From the NCBI GenBank assembly GCA_028282785.1, contig JANQHE010000048.1:1-64000 (forward strand): DNA of 64,000 bases, written 5' to 3'. Source of the DNA: Bacteroidales bacterium (GTDB taxonomy: Bacteria; Bacteroidota; Bacteroidia; Bacteroidales; UBA12077). This document shows, one piece after another, positions 28,558 through 38,229 of this stretch. Under the pieces are notes generated by a model. That model was not told where the DNA came from. It worked only from the letters and a program-made list of their open reading frames with translations, and did not search any database. The first letter of the stretch is position 1, and every line of letters starts with the position of its first letter. Position numbers and translations under genes: made by a program.

Positions 28558-29301
28558 CTATTCAACTTTTTGGACAATCTTTTCTTTTATTCTTGCTTTA
28601 CAAATTTCTTTATCATTCAGGTTTTTCAATTGGTAGGTTGCACTATTCTCTTTAGCACTGCCCAAAACCCTAAATTGATCATTTAACATAAGTTCTGCAC
28701 TGAAGTTTATCTCAAATTCCTCAATAAACTTCTCTCCTTCGGATAAATATGAATCCAAAATCCATTTAACATATGTAGCATTATTTACGTGCTTATTTAC
28801 ATCTAAATCGCTATAAAAGACTTTTCTATAGTCCAATTCTTCCAACTTCTCATCCAACAATATCTTTCCAATTTTCTTATTTACCGCTTGATCCTTAATA
28901 AAGTTTTCATGAATAAAATTTAAGTTATCTAATCTTTGAGGACGTTTAGAGTCTAAATCTAAAATCAACCAATAACTCGTAGCATTTGCCACTATTTTTT
29001 CATTGTGATAAACTTGAAAATCTCTTAACGCAAAAAAGCCTTCTGTTCCCTTTGGCCATGTTTTAATTAGAATCTCATCCTTCCACTTTGGATAATCATA
29101 AATTTCAATGAACACTTTAGACAAAACCCAAAAAGCATTTTTCTTTTTAAGGTATTCATACCCGAAATCGTTTTGCATTGCATTATCCCATGCACATTCC
29201 TGCAAAAAAAGAAATAAAGACGGAAGTGTTAATTTGCCATCTTTACCAGCATTGTATGATTTAATTTTAAAAGGATATACACCTAATGGTTTGTTTAGCA
29301 T
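28558..29301 (-). CDS. Acyl-ACP thioesterase
   Basis: 247 aa, two tandem hot-dog folds. 'LPSLFLFLQECAWDNAMQND' and 'WPKGTEGFFALRDFQVYH' in the first half and 'DVNKHVNNATYVKWILDSYL' in the second carry the conserved Asn/His region of the FatA/FatB-like bacterial family. It hydrolyses acyl-ACP to free fatty acid. It starts 5 bp after the HlyD gene stops, so it may be read from the exporter operon, though a role in peptide maturation is not evident. Confidence 0.9.
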   Translation of the reverse strand: MLNKPLGVYPFKIKSYNAGKDGKLTLPSLFLFLQECAWDNAMQNDFGYEYLKKKNAFWVLSKVFIEIYDYPKWKDEILIKTWPKGTEGFFALRDFQVYHNEKIVANATSYWLILDLDSKRPQRLDNLNFIHENFIKDQAVNKKIGKILLDEKLEELDYRKVFYSDLDVNKHVNNATYVKWILDSYLSEGEKFIEEFEINFSAELMLNDQFRVLGSAKENSATYQLKNLNDKEICKARIKEKIVQKVE

Positions 29302-29306
29302 GACTC

Positions 29307-30632
29307 CTACTTTTTTGAATCACCAAACTTAGTATTTTTATTTAAAACGTATCTTAACGGTCGAATAATTCTTTCCATTAATCTGATATCTTCTGTAACG
29401 ATCTCCGCTGTGCCTTGCATTTCTTGCTTAAAATCAAGATCTATTCCATAAAAAGTTTTAAGGCCATCAGGTAATTTAACTTCCAACGTATAGAAACTAT
29501 TATTGGGAGCTAAAGACACTGAACTAACCGTTCCCTTTACCATACCAAATTCCATATAAGGATAATTAGCAAACTGAATATTCGCTTGCTGACCAATTTG
29601 TACTTTTCCTGCTCCTTGAAAATCCAGCTTTACTTTTCCAATTATTTCACCTTCATTTTCAGGTATAACAGTAAGTACAGTTTCTCCTGCTTTTACCGTT
29701 TGATTTTCATTCCAGAATGCGTTAAACGTTACAATCCCATTTGTAGGTGATGTCAATAAATACACATGTTTCCATGAATCGATTGCAGATAAAAGGTTTT
29801 CATAAGATTCCCATATTAAACTAATTTGATCGGAGAGCTGTTTTTCTTTCTGCAATTGCAGTTCCAGTATACTTTGTTTAAGGCTTTCAACCTGTATTTC
29901 CGTGCTTGTTATTGAAGATTTATTTTGTTCGTAACTATACTTATTAGATAATAAATCAGATTTTGATTCTTCGAGTTCAGACTCTGACATTAATTCTTGA
30001 TTAAACAAAATCGAATCTCTATTAAATTGATTCTTTGCGAGTCTCAATTCTTCCTTCAATATCTTGTTCTGATCCTTTAGGTTAGTTAAATAATGATTAT
30101 ATTTTTTTAATTCATTTTTATATAATTCAATTTTCTTTTGATGATAATTCAATTTTATAATTTTATTATAGTCTTGAACATATTTGAATAAAGAAGCGTG
30201 ATATCCTTGTATTTCTCCCAGTGACCCTGTATTATTTTTAAAATCATATAATTGTTCAGGTTCAAAATCATTTTTAAATAATTTCAAGTTTGTAATTAGA
30301 AGCTGAACAGAATTATAATCTGCAGGATTTTCAATTACCCCAATCACCTCATCCTTAGACACAATATTTTTATCTTGAACAAATAAATTTTGGATTTTCC
30401 CTGTGGTTTTTGCCAGAATTGGTGCCGGCGGATTTTCTGTAGTCAGTACTATTTTTGCTCTTATAATATCCGGATACTTAAAAAACCAACTACCAATGAT
30501 AATAACCGCTATTACCAAAAATATAACTGTTATTCCCCATCTGATAATCCATTTTGGCGGACGGGAAAGTATCTCCTGAACTTCGTCGGACCTTAACTCA
30601 ATTTTATCAATTTCTTCCTGTTTTAATTCCAT
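29307..30632 (-). CDS. HlyD-family periplasmic adaptor of the peptide exporter
   Basis: 441 aa. Near the N-terminus is one membrane segment ('WGITVIFLVIAVIIIGSWFF'), then a biotinyl-lipoyl-like half-domain ('APILAKTTGKIQNLFVQDK'), a long coiled coil (about residues 130-270) and a second half-domain ('LLTSPTNGIVTFNAF'). This is the usual partner of C39-peptidase ABC exporters in bacteriocin export. No TolC-like outer-membrane gene is adjacent. It is separated from the ABC gene by a four-helix-bundle gene. Confidence 0.92.
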   Translation of the reverse strand: MELKQEEIDKIELRSDEVQEILSRPPKWIIRWGITVIFLVIAVIIIGSWFFKYPDIIRAKIVLTTENPPAPILAKTTGKIQNLFVQDKNIVSKDEVIGVIENPADYNSVQLLITNLKLFKNDFEPEQLYDFKNNTGSLGEIQGYHASLFKYVQDYNKIIKLNYHQKKIELYKNELKKYNHYLTNLKDQNKILKEELRLAKNQFNRDSILFNQELMSESELEESKSDLLSNKYSYEQNKSSITSTEIQVESLKQSILELQLQKEKQLSDQISLIWESYENLLSAIDSWKHVYLLTSPTNGIVTFNAFWNENQTVKAGETVLTVIPENEGEIIGKVKLDFQGAGKVQIGQQANIQFANYPYMEFGMVKGTVSSVSLAPNNSFYTLEVKLPDGLKTFYGIDLDFKQEMQGTAEIVTEDIRLMERIIRPLRYVLNKNTKFGDSKK

Positions 30633-30675
30633 ATAATCAGTTTACAATTAACAGTTTGCAGTTTGTACTTTTACT

Positions 30676-31041
30676 TTATAATACGAACTTTTCCGGTTTG
30701 TTTATCATTCCTCCCGGGAACCTCCCAACTTCCTCATTCTCTCCTATAAAACGTTCGTGTTCCTCATTAGATATGTAATTGCAATCCTTTGAAAAATCTA
30801 ACCTTGTTATTGTTTCAGCTAATTCAGAATCAGAATCGTTTAATTTACTTATAAAATGTTTTTGGTATCTTCTTTTCCTATATGCTTCAGAAATATTAGC
30901 GGGTATTGAACGCGAAGACCATCTAATCCGATCTGTTAAGGAATACCTTTCATCCTTCGGAAACTTCTTAGTAATACTGAATATCTCCATCGTTAATTCA
31001 TAAGACAACTTATAAACCTTTAAATCTCTGAAATCGCCCAT
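30676..31041 (-). CDS. Four-helix-bundle protein (23S rRNA IVP-like)
   Basis: 121 aa. 'FRDLKVYKLSYELTMEIFSI', 'SLTDRIRWSSRSIPANISEA' and 'SKLNDSDSELAETITRLDFS' match TIGR02436 four-helix-bundle proteins, originally described from 23S rRNA intervening sequences and common as mobile singletons in Bacteroidota. It sits between the ABC exporter and its HlyD partner, flanked by similar AACAGT/GCAGTT-type sequence in opposite orientations (about 30646-30671 and 31095-31118). It is probably an insertion rather than a functional part of the lanthipeptide system. Confidence 0.85.
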   Translation of the reverse strand: MGDFRDLKVYKLSYELTMEIFSITKKFPKDERYSLTDRIRWSSRSIPANISEAYRKRRYQKHFISKLNDSDSELAETITRLDFSKDCNYISNEEHERFIGENEEVGRFPGGMINKPEKFVL

Positions 31042-31141
31042 TATAAAAGTAAACTATTTTATTTTATTAAACATTTATAAAATACTGTAGTTTTCTACTG
31101 TTAACTGCCAACTACTAATTATCATATAAATTTAACATTAA

Positions 31142-33343
31142 TCAGTTTCCCAACTCCAATTGGTTTTTCACTAACTCAAAATAAGCCCCCTTCATTTTGG
31201 ATAATTCCGCATGAGTTCCTTTCTCAACTATTTTACCCTTTTCAAGAACTACAATTTGATCAGCATTTTTGACAGTACTTAAACGATGAGCTACTACAAC
31301 TACTGTTCGTCCTTTGAAAAACTGTTCCAGGTTTTCCATAATTACACGTTCATTATTCGCATCTAAAGCGTTTGTAGCTTCGTCGAAAAATAAGAATTCC
31401 GGATTTTTATACACTGCCCTTGCAATAAGAATTCTTTGCTTTTGTCCTTGACTTAATCCTACTCCATTTTGTCCTATTTTGGTATTATAGCCCAATGGCA
31501 ATGACTCAATAAACTCTTGAATATTAGCTACTTTAACAGCATTTAAAATCTTTTTCTTATCTGGAATTTCACTTGATACGGCAATGTTATTTGTAATCGA
31601 ATCGGAAAAAATAAAACCATCTTGCATCACAACTCCGCATTTATCTCTCCAAACATGATTACTTACATTATCCAAGTATAAATCTCCCAGGGTAATTTTT
31701 CCTTTTGTAGGATTATAAAATCCCAACAGTAATTTTATCAATGTTGTTTTCCCACTGCCACTCGTTCCAACAATTGCAGTTACTTTTTTTTCCGGTATAT
31801 TTAAATTAACATTATCTAACACAAAAGGAGAATGAGGGCCCTCATATTGAAAAAATACTTTATCCACATCTATTTCTTTATTTTCAGGTAATATATCAAC
31901 TTTTGGATGTTCTTCGGATTCTTCATTTTCCTTGCTATGAATTTCGCCCAAACGTTCTAAACTAATTTTTGCATCTTGGGTAGATTGCAAGAAACTTATC
32001 ATTTGATTAATAGGGCTATTTAACTGACCAATAATATACTGTACAGCCAGCATCATACCTAATGTCATATTACCATTAATTACGGCTTTTGCAACTATAA
32101 ATGTGATTATCACATTTTTTACCTCATTTATAAATACGCCACCTGCTTGTTGGTATTGATTTAAGGATAAACTAGCCATATTAACTTTAAAAAGCTTTGC
32201 CTGTATAATTTCCCATTCCCACCGTTTTTGCTTCTCACAATTATTCAGCTTTATTTCCTGCATTCCGGTTATTAGTTGAATAACATTACTTTGGTTATCC
32301 GAAAGTTGAGCAAATCTGCGATTATCCAGTTCGCGGCGTTTTTTCATAAACATGTATACCCATAAGGTATAAAGCGTGCTTCCAATTAAAAAGATTATAA
32401 AAACGTTTACGTTATAGATCAATAGAACTATTCCAAATATTACGAGGGTAATAAATGAAAAAAGTATATTTAAGGTTGAAGATGTTAAAAAACTCTCTAT
32501 TCGCTTGTGATCACCTATTCGCTGAATTAAATCACCGATCATTTTTGTATCAAAAAAAGCAACCGGTAATTTCATAAGTTTTATAAGGAAATCTGAAATT
32601 AAAGATATATTAACACGCGTACCAACATGAAGTAAAATCCAACTTCGAATAAACTCAACAATAGTTCTGGAAAAGATAAGCACCAGTTGTGCAATTATAA
32701 TTAAAGTTACAAAATTTAAGTCTTGTGTATTTATACCTTTATCAACTATACTTTGAGTTAAGAATGGAAAAATCAATTGAAGCAAACTTCCAATTAACAA
32801 TCCAAGAAATAACTGTATAATTATTTTCTTAAAAGGCCGTAAATAAGAAAATAAAAACTTAAATCCTGATTTATTCAATTTTTCATCTTCGGCCGTATAA
32901 AAATCCGGAGTAGTCTCAAGCAACAAACAAAGTCCCTTTTCTTCACCGCCCTCTTTTGTGTTTGCCCATCCCTTCATAAATTCTTCTTTTGTAAATTTAA
33001 TAAGGCCTCGAGCCGGATCTGACACGTGTACGATCACATCTCCATTTCTTTTTTTAGAGATTTTATAAACAACAATAAAATGATTTTGCTTCCAATGGGC
33101 AATACAAGGTAATGGAGCTTCATTCATCAGTTGCTCAAAACTTATACGAACACCCATTGAACGAAATCCAACTGTTTCTGCAGCATCACTTATTCCAAGC
33201 ATTGAAACCCCTTCGCGGGTTATGTAGCTTTTATCACGCAAAGTTTGCAGCGAATAGGTTTTACCATAGTATTTTGCAATCATCCGTAAACACGAAGGGC
33301 CGCAATCCATGGCATCAAGTTGTTTGTAAAAAGGAAAAGACAT
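31142..33343 (-). CDS. C39-peptidase ABC exporter for GG-leader peptides
   Basis: 733 aa. The N-terminal C39 protease has Gln8 and Cys14 ('QLDAMDCGPSCLRMIAKYYG') and a His in 'HWKQNHFIVVY' near residue 85. A six-helix membrane domain spans about 165-460. The ABC domain has Walker A 'GTSGSGKTTLIKLL', signature 'LSQGQKQRILIARA' (LSQGQ, not LSGGQ) and Walker B 'FLFFDEATNALDA'. It should cut leaders after double-Gly sites and export the cores. It lies directly downstream of lanB/lanC and may also serve the other GG peptides in the window. Confidence 0.95.
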   Translation of the reverse strand: MSFPFYKQLDAMDCGPSCLRMIAKYYGKTYSLQTLRDKSYITREGVSMLGISDAAETVGFRSMGVRISFEQLMNEAPLPCIAHWKQNHFIVVYKISKKRNGDVIVHVSDPARGLIKFTKEEFMKGWANTKEGGEEKGLCLLLETTPDFYTAEDEKLNKSGFKFLFSYLRPFKKIIIQLFLGLLIGSLLQLIFPFLTQSIVDKGINTQDLNFVTLIIIAQLVLIFSRTIVEFIRSWILLHVGTRVNISLISDFLIKLMKLPVAFFDTKMIGDLIQRIGDHKRIESFLTSSTLNILFSFITLVIFGIVLLIYNVNVFIIFLIGSTLYTLWVYMFMKKRRELDNRRFAQLSDNQSNVIQLITGMQEIKLNNCEKQKRWEWEIIQAKLFKVNMASLSLNQYQQAGGVFINEVKNVIITFIVAKAVINGNMTLGMMLAVQYIIGQLNSPINQMISFLQSTQDAKISLERLGEIHSKENEESEEHPKVDILPENKEIDVDKVFFQYEGPHSPFVLDNVNLNIPEKKVTAIVGTSGSGKTTLIKLLLGFYNPTKGKITLGDLYLDNVSNHVWRDKCGVVMQDGFIFSDSITNNIAVSSEIPDKKKILNAVKVANIQEFIESLPLGYNTKIGQNGVGLSQGQKQRILIARAVYKNPEFLFFDEATNALDANNERVIMENLEQFFKGRTVVVVAHRLSTVKNADQIVVLEKGKIVEKGTHAELSKMKGAYFELVKNQLELGN

Positions 33344-33414
33344 TTAGATTATTTATTTAAAGATTCCTAAATTAGGTATTAAAATTTAATTCTAAAAATT
33401 TAAGTATGTGATTC

Positions 33415-34305
33415 TTAACTAGCAGCTTGCGGTTTATATTTCTTTTTAGCTAATTCTGATTTGTAATATCTATAAAGAAAATCATAAATAACCATTTCAT
33501 GCACACGTTGTTGTGTTTTAAATAATCTGTTAAGTAACATGTGTATATAGCTTCCCATAAAATCATTCAGTGGTCGTTCAAGTTTATTTTCTTTTTTCAA
33601 TTCGAGAATATTGTTAACCATAGGCACAATATTTTTTGATTTAACTTTTAAGAGATTTATCAATTCAGAAATATCTTCATCTCCATATTTATTCTGGAAA
33701 AAATCATTTATCAATTTTCGTTCATTTCTGAACTTTTTATCCAACTGGAGCTTTAACATTTTATTCATTCCAAACTCCCTTCCAAAACCTTCTTTCAGGC
33801 CTTCCATTATTTTTAATTTCTTTTCTTCATTATATAAAAAACAACTTAATAGTGAATCAACCGCTCTTATTCCAAATAACCAGCGAATAACTTCTCCTTC
33901 GTCCCCTTCTATCAAATCCAAGAAATCAACAATCATTTCACTATCAAATGCAAACAAACTTTCGGTTAATTCCATTGTGTTTGTCCCATATCTTTCAAGC
34001 TCCCTGTTATATGTATCAATTTGAACTTTGTTTATAATATCTTTTTTAACTAATGGCTCTATTTGTTGATTAATTGCATTAATTATAATTGACACACTTT
34101 CCGGCTTATTATAATGAAACCTCAGTCTTATATGTGGTTTGGGATCACTATATCTAATAAAAAACCATTTATCGATTATTTGATTTTCTTTTAGTTCTTT
34201 TTGTAAAGGATTTATAATATTTGTTAAAATCTCATCGGCTGTTTTTGGACCACAGTATATCTTATAGTACAACCATTCATCACCTATTATAAATTTCCTT
34301 TGCAT
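33415..34305 (-). CDS. LanB C-terminal (elimination) domain protein
   Basis: 296 aa. 'WLYYKIYCGPKTADEIL', 'KWFFIRYSDPKPHIRLRFHY' and 'YRYYKSELAKKKY' match the thiopeptide-type/SpaB C-terminal domain (TIGR03891-like). In class I lanthipeptide dehydratases this domain eliminates glutamate from glutamylated Ser/Thr to leave dehydroamino acids. It is a separate polypeptide starting 5 bp after the LanB N-terminal gene ends, so the dehydratase is split, as in thiopeptide systems. Confidence 0.9.
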   Translation of the reverse strand: MQRKFIIGDEWLYYKIYCGPKTADEILTNIINPLQKELKENQIIDKWFFIRYSDPKPHIRLRFHYNKPESVSIIINAINQQIEPLVKKDIINKVQIDTYNRELERYGTNTMELTESLFAFDSEMIVDFLDLIEGDEGEVIRWLFGIRAVDSLLSCFLYNEEKKLKIMEGLKEGFGREFGMNKMLKLQLDKKFRNERKLINDFFQNKYGDEDISELINLLKVKSKNIVPMVNNILELKKENKLERPLNDFMGSYIHMLLNRLFKTQQRVHEMVIYDFLYRYYKSELAKKKYKPQAAS

Positions 34306-34310
34306 ATCTT

Positions 34311-36542
34311 TTATTGTTGTTGTTTTATTTTAAAAGCAAAAATGAATTCATTCGCATATATTCCATTGTTATTTTCGATAAATGCATTTTCATTATTTAA
34401 GTAAAATTCCGTGAGTATGAAGCTTGGGCGTTTTTTTACTAATGATATTAAAGTTTTAATGCATAAAGCATTATCCAAATTTAGTGTAAGCTTATTATCT
34501 CCATCAGTTAACGACACCCAGGCAGGAATGTTTAAACTATTTCTCCATTTTTGAAATTCTGAGAGCAAGCTATCATTATTTTCAAGTTTTGTAATTTTTT
34601 CAAAATTTTCCATTTTAATTCTCCACTCTGAAAATGAAAAGATTATATTTCTATATCTTACCCTGGGTAAATATTCAAATTCATTTTGTAATGCACCCCA
34701 GTAAAATCCAATTCCTCCTCTCAAATTATGCGTTTGCAAATCACATAAAAACTGATACACCGGTAATGCATCATTTGAAAAATTATGAGCATTACTCAAG
34801 TGTGGAATTATTTCTTTATTTAGTTTTTTAGAGCGAAGAACCAACCTGTTTCTTTTTACCGAAATCAGTAAATCGTCCGGACTTATTTGATATTCTTCTC
34901 TTAAGTTAGATTTGGCCAAATAGGGTATTTCATATTTACGAATTATAGGACGTAAAAGCACATTACCTGTTCTTGATTCGGGTAAATGAACAATTTCGGC
35001 TAGTATTTTATCTGACTCAACATTCTGTTCAAAATCTGCAATTTCTTGTATAAAATCGTTAATTGCTTCATCAGTATGAGCAAATCTTCCTAATAAATTA
35101 GTTGCACTGGAACCTCCGCAACTCTTAATATAAATTAAATCCTTTTGATCTTCTTTAAACAGCTGAACCATTGCCGACATTGTTTTAGGAAGGTCCGTCC
35201 AATCCGGTTCTTTAGTATATTTTTCTATCTCAGCATCAATTATTTCAATTTCCGAATCGCCATTTTTGATAGCATTTAAGTATTTTGTAAGAATAAACGA
35301 GTCATATGAATTCCAATTTAATTTATACGAATTTCCGGTTCTTGAAGGTAAAGCTAAATCATCAATGAGTGGGGAAGGAATTCCAACTCCGGATTGATTA
35401 TCAAGATATCCAATTCCTGTTTCAGTATCTAAAGCTTGTAGTAATGAAATTTCAGTATCTTCATATCTTTCATAAAAAGCATCTTTAAACTTTGTTAAAT
35501 TAGTTTCGCCAGGTTTCGGCGATATTATATTAAAGATATTTAATGCTTTTAGTATATCATTCGCAATTTCGTTACTTACACTAACTTTATTATCAGGTTC
35601 TGTCATATCTACCTGAAATAAAAATTTCAGATGAAACTCAACTTCTAACGTCTTTATCTTTTCAACTAAATCGAAGTATTTTGAGATATCAACACCTAAA
35701 GGAAAGGAATTTATCTTATCTATATCTGATTTTATTTCAATTAGTTTTGATTTAATTTCATTTATTCCTTCCAGTTTTTCCAGAATATTTATGGTCTGTA
35801 CCAACAAATCTTCTCCAGAAACAGATGGTTCTAGCTCAGAAATTAAAATTTGATTCCCAATTAATTCATTGATAAAGTATTCAGCTTCTTCAAAAGCTAT
35901 CTCATCATCAACCAGCATATTTGCCAAATCTGAAATAAAAGCTCCGCATTCAGCTTTATCTAAAACTTTTTGTAAGTATTCCGAGTTATCTACCGCGGCA
36001 ATATGGTGCATTCGGCGAGCGTTATTATACTTATATTCAACATAACGTAACTGACTACCGGAAATGTATTTACTGGTATTAGGATAGAACCTGATCTGAT
36101 TTTTTATTTCCGGAATATTTGATAAATGAATTGCCAGAGCCACTGTATAATTCATATCCAAACGCAATTTACGCTTATACTTTGATATATCGCGAATTAC
36201 AACTTTATTTTCATCGGAAAAACTACCAACTGAGACTCCTGCAAATAAACCAAAAGGAGTACATCTTGAAGATAACCTGCTTAAATATTTGGTTATTGAA
36301 TATAATAAACGGTTTAAATCTTTTTTAATTAAGGTCTTCCCATTTAACCAGGCATTTAATTGTTCATGTAGGTCAGGAGAAGCAAGAAAAATGGCTTCTT
36401 TTAAAACCGGGTCTTGCAACTCTTTTTTTAAACTATCGATATTTAAATCTGTACCAGAAAAAAAATGCTGCAAATAACTAAATGATTTTAAAGGTGTTCT
36501 AAGAACAATTTTATCAAAAGGTTCGTAAGGTATATTTTTCAT
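34311..36542 (-). CDS. LanB N-terminal (glutamylation) domain protein
   Basis: 743 aa, lantibiotic dehydratase N-terminal family. Typical blocks are 'FDKIVLRTPLKSFSYL', 'LSRLSSRCTPFGLFAGVSVG' and 'GGSSATNLLGRFAHTDEAIN'. This part transfers glutamate from glutamyl-tRNA to Ser/Thr of the precursor. It ends 5 bp before the elimination-domain gene and begins 5 bp after the lanC stop, so lanC-lanB(N)-lanB(C)-ABC form one operon. Gene symbols for this split form are not standard, so none is given. Confidence 0.93.
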   Translation of the reverse strand: MKNIPYEPFDKIVLRTPLKSFSYLQHFFSGTDLNIDSLKKELQDPVLKEAIFLASPDLHEQLNAWLNGKTLIKKDLNRLLYSITKYLSRLSSRCTPFGLFAGVSVGSFSDENKVVIRDISKYKRKLRLDMNYTVALAIHLSNIPEIKNQIRFYPNTSKYISGSQLRYVEYKYNNARRMHHIAAVDNSEYLQKVLDKAECGAFISDLANMLVDDEIAFEEAEYFINELIGNQILISELEPSVSGEDLLVQTINILEKLEGINEIKSKLIEIKSDIDKINSFPLGVDISKYFDLVEKIKTLEVEFHLKFLFQVDMTEPDNKVSVSNEIANDILKALNIFNIISPKPGETNLTKFKDAFYERYEDTEISLLQALDTETGIGYLDNQSGVGIPSPLIDDLALPSRTGNSYKLNWNSYDSFILTKYLNAIKNGDSEIEIIDAEIEKYTKEPDWTDLPKTMSAMVQLFKEDQKDLIYIKSCGGSSATNLLGRFAHTDEAINDFIQEIADFEQNVESDKILAEIVHLPESRTGNVLLRPIIRKYEIPYLAKSNLREEYQISPDDLLISVKRNRLVLRSKKLNKEIIPHLSNAHNFSNDALPVYQFLCDLQTHNLRGGIGFYWGALQNEFEYLPRVRYRNIIFSFSEWRIKMENFEKITKLENNDSLLSEFQKWRNSLNIPAWVSLTDGDNKLTLNLDNALCIKTLISLVKKRPSFILTEFYLNNENAFIENNNGIYANEFIFAFKIKQQQ

Positions 36543-36547
36543 AGCTT

Positions 36548-37768
36548 TTAATTTAATAACAATACCTCATCCCATGCAGGCTCAGTATCCGATATAGCTG
36601 ATATAAATGCCAAACCAATTCCGGCTATTCCTTCCAAAAATGCAAAATTCTCATAAGGTCCTCCATGCTTTTCTACACGGTGAACTTTATAACCTGATAA
36701 AGTATCTTTATGGAAAGCCATTTCTATAGTTTTATTAAACCAATATATTGCCGATTCTTTAAAATCCTTAATATTTGTATAATTATACATTCTGTTATAT
36801 ATGTGAGCTATTCCTGCAGCTCCGTGGCATAAACCTGCATCTACTACTCCTGTTTCTTTTACTGATCTACGTTTTGTTGTTTGCAATAAAACTTCAACTG
36901 CTTTGGCCTTCCAAGCTTCATTATTAGTGTTATTTCCTGCGAGCCATAATGCAATACCAATACCCAGATCTCCATAACACCAAGCCATTCTGCTATATTT
37001 AGAAGGTTCTGTTTCACAAATCCATGATGGAAAATTTGAATCATATTTCGAAACATCTTGTTGCTGATTCAATAAATATTTAACAGCCCCTTTTAATAAC
37101 TCAAACACTTTCTCTTTCGCTATATTTATCGAATATAGTTTGCTTAAAAAAGCAATTATACTTGCTAAACCATGTGATAAACTCAAATTAAAACCTTTGG
37201 CCCGTTTTTCTTTATCTAATTCCGAAATCCATCTTATCCCCTGTTCATCTTTAATTGCAATTTTATCAAGCTCTTCAACAAATTCCTCTAAATATTTCCT
37301 GGAATTTTCACCTGATAGCCTTTTAAGGAAATAAAAAGCTAAACCAACAGCTCCGTGTAGAAAATCATAATTTCCTTCCTTAACATCGTGAATCATTCTC
37401 TTGTATAAGTACTCATCTAATCCACACAATAATTCATTCGTATCCGAATCGACTAAATCAGCATTATTAAGTATCTCCATAACCACACCGATTCCTGCCA
37501 AACCACCAGCGTGTGTGTGGTAATTAAATCCATTATTTACATCTTCAAATACCGAAGATAAAAGCTCCAAACCATGGTCATACGGTTCTTGTTTATCAAC
37601 TAGTTTTGCATAATATAAAAAATAGAGTGCAATACCCAATTTACCTCCCATTAATCCGGGATTTCTTTTTAGAGTATTTTCTTGGCCTTTAAGAATTTTC
37701 TCAATCTGCCCTAAACGGGCTTGAATGTAATTCTTATTATGAATTTGAATTATCGATTTCCAGTTCAT
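36548..37768 (-). CDS. LanC-type lanthionine cyclase
   Basis: 406 aa, alpha/alpha-toroid of LanC-like repeats ('GGLAGIGVVMEIL', 'LHGAVGLAFYFL', 'SHGLASIIAFL'). Zinc ligands are present: Cys in 'AWCYGDLGIGIAL' near residue 261 and Cys-His in 'GLCHGAAGIAHIY' near 312. It catalyses attack of Cys thiols on dehydroamino acids to form (methyl)lanthionine rings. A hairpin terminator lies 10 bp upstream of its start, separating it from the precursor gene. A decayed second copy lies at 38302-38610. Confidence 0.94.
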   Translation of the reverse strand: MNWKSIIQIHNKNYIQARLGQIEKILKGQENTLKRNPGLMGGKLGIALYFLYYAKLVDKQEPYDHGLELLSSVFEDVNNGFNYHTHAGGLAGIGVVMEILNNADLVDSDTNELLCGLDEYLYKRMIHDVKEGNYDFLHGAVGLAFYFLKRLSGENSRKYLEEFVEELDKIAIKDEQGIRWISELDKEKRAKGFNLSLSHGLASIIAFLSKLYSINIAKEKVFELLKGAVKYLLNQQQDVSKYDSNFPSWICETEPSKYSRMAWCYGDLGIGIALWLAGNNTNNEAWKAKAVEVLLQTTKRRSVKETGVVDAGLCHGAAGIAHIYNRMYNYTNIKDFKESAIYWFNKTIEMAFHKDTLSGYKVHRVEKHGGPYENFAFLEGIAGIGLAFISAISDTEPAWDEVLLLN

Positions 37769-37777
37769 TTTTTTCCT

Positions 37778-37808
37778 AAAAAGAGCTAATATTTAATTAG
37801 CTCTTTTT
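37778..37808 (-). terminator. Hairpin terminator between precursor A and lanC
   Basis: AAAAAGAGCTAAT (37778-37790) and ATTAGCTCTTTTT (37796-37808) form a 13-bp perfect stem with a 5-base loop. Located between precursor A and lanC, it probably makes precursor mRNA more abundant than enzyme mRNA. Confidence 0.85.
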
Positions 37809-37903
37809 AATTTTGTTAAAATTTTAAGACTAAACTATCTCTTAAAAGTAAGCCTTTATTTCTATGTTTAAGATTTTATCCCTTATTTATTTTATCAAAG
37901 CTA

Positions 37904-38074
37904 TTAAACACAATCTACACCAAAAGTATATTTGCAAACCCTTAAACATGATTCTCCAACGATAGACTCAAGGCACTCTGAAGTATCAGCGCCTCCTTTT
38001 ATGTTGTTCAAGTTATAATTAGAAATTGTTTCTTTTTTAAGCTTTAACTTTTTGTTAAAATTTTTCTTTTTCAT
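37904..38074 (-). CDS. Class I lanthipeptide precursor A (56 aa)
   Basis: The leader 'MKKKNFNKKLKLKKETIS' continues to 'NLNNIKGGA', a double-Gly cleavage site at residues 27-28. The 28-residue core has four Cys (34, 43, 47, 55) and five Ser/Thr (31, 32, 37, 42, 50), for example 'SIVGESCLRVCKYTFGVDCV', enough for up to four rings. It lies directly upstream of lanC on the same strand, preceded by the conserved leader hairpin and the ACGAA repeat array. Expected to be dehydrated by LanB, cyclised by LanC and exported by the C39 transporter. Confidence 0.88.
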   Translation of the reverse strand: MKKKNFNKKLKLKKETISNYNLNNIKGGADTSECLESIVGESCLRVCKYTFGVDCV

Positions 38075-38095
38075 ATCATTTTCATTTTTAATATA

Positions 38096-38143
38096 CCTAC
38101 TCTATTTAAGGCTTTTCGGATTACACCTACGAGCTCGTGCTAT
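38096..38143 (-). promoter_or_regulatory. Conserved 5'-leader hairpin, copy A
   Basis: Sense sequence: AGGT/GCCT stem enclosing GTAATCCGAAAA, then TAAATAGAGTAGG, with ACGAGCTCGT just 5' of the stem. It ends 22 nt upstream of the precursor A start. The outer stem has U-G where other copies have C-G, which preserves pairing. Confidence 0.7.
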
Positions 38144-38229
38144 AAAAATAACGTATTTAAATTCCATATCTTTTATGTTGTAAATTCATATATTCACTAA
38201 ATTGAGTAAGAAACAAGATTTTCTGCATC

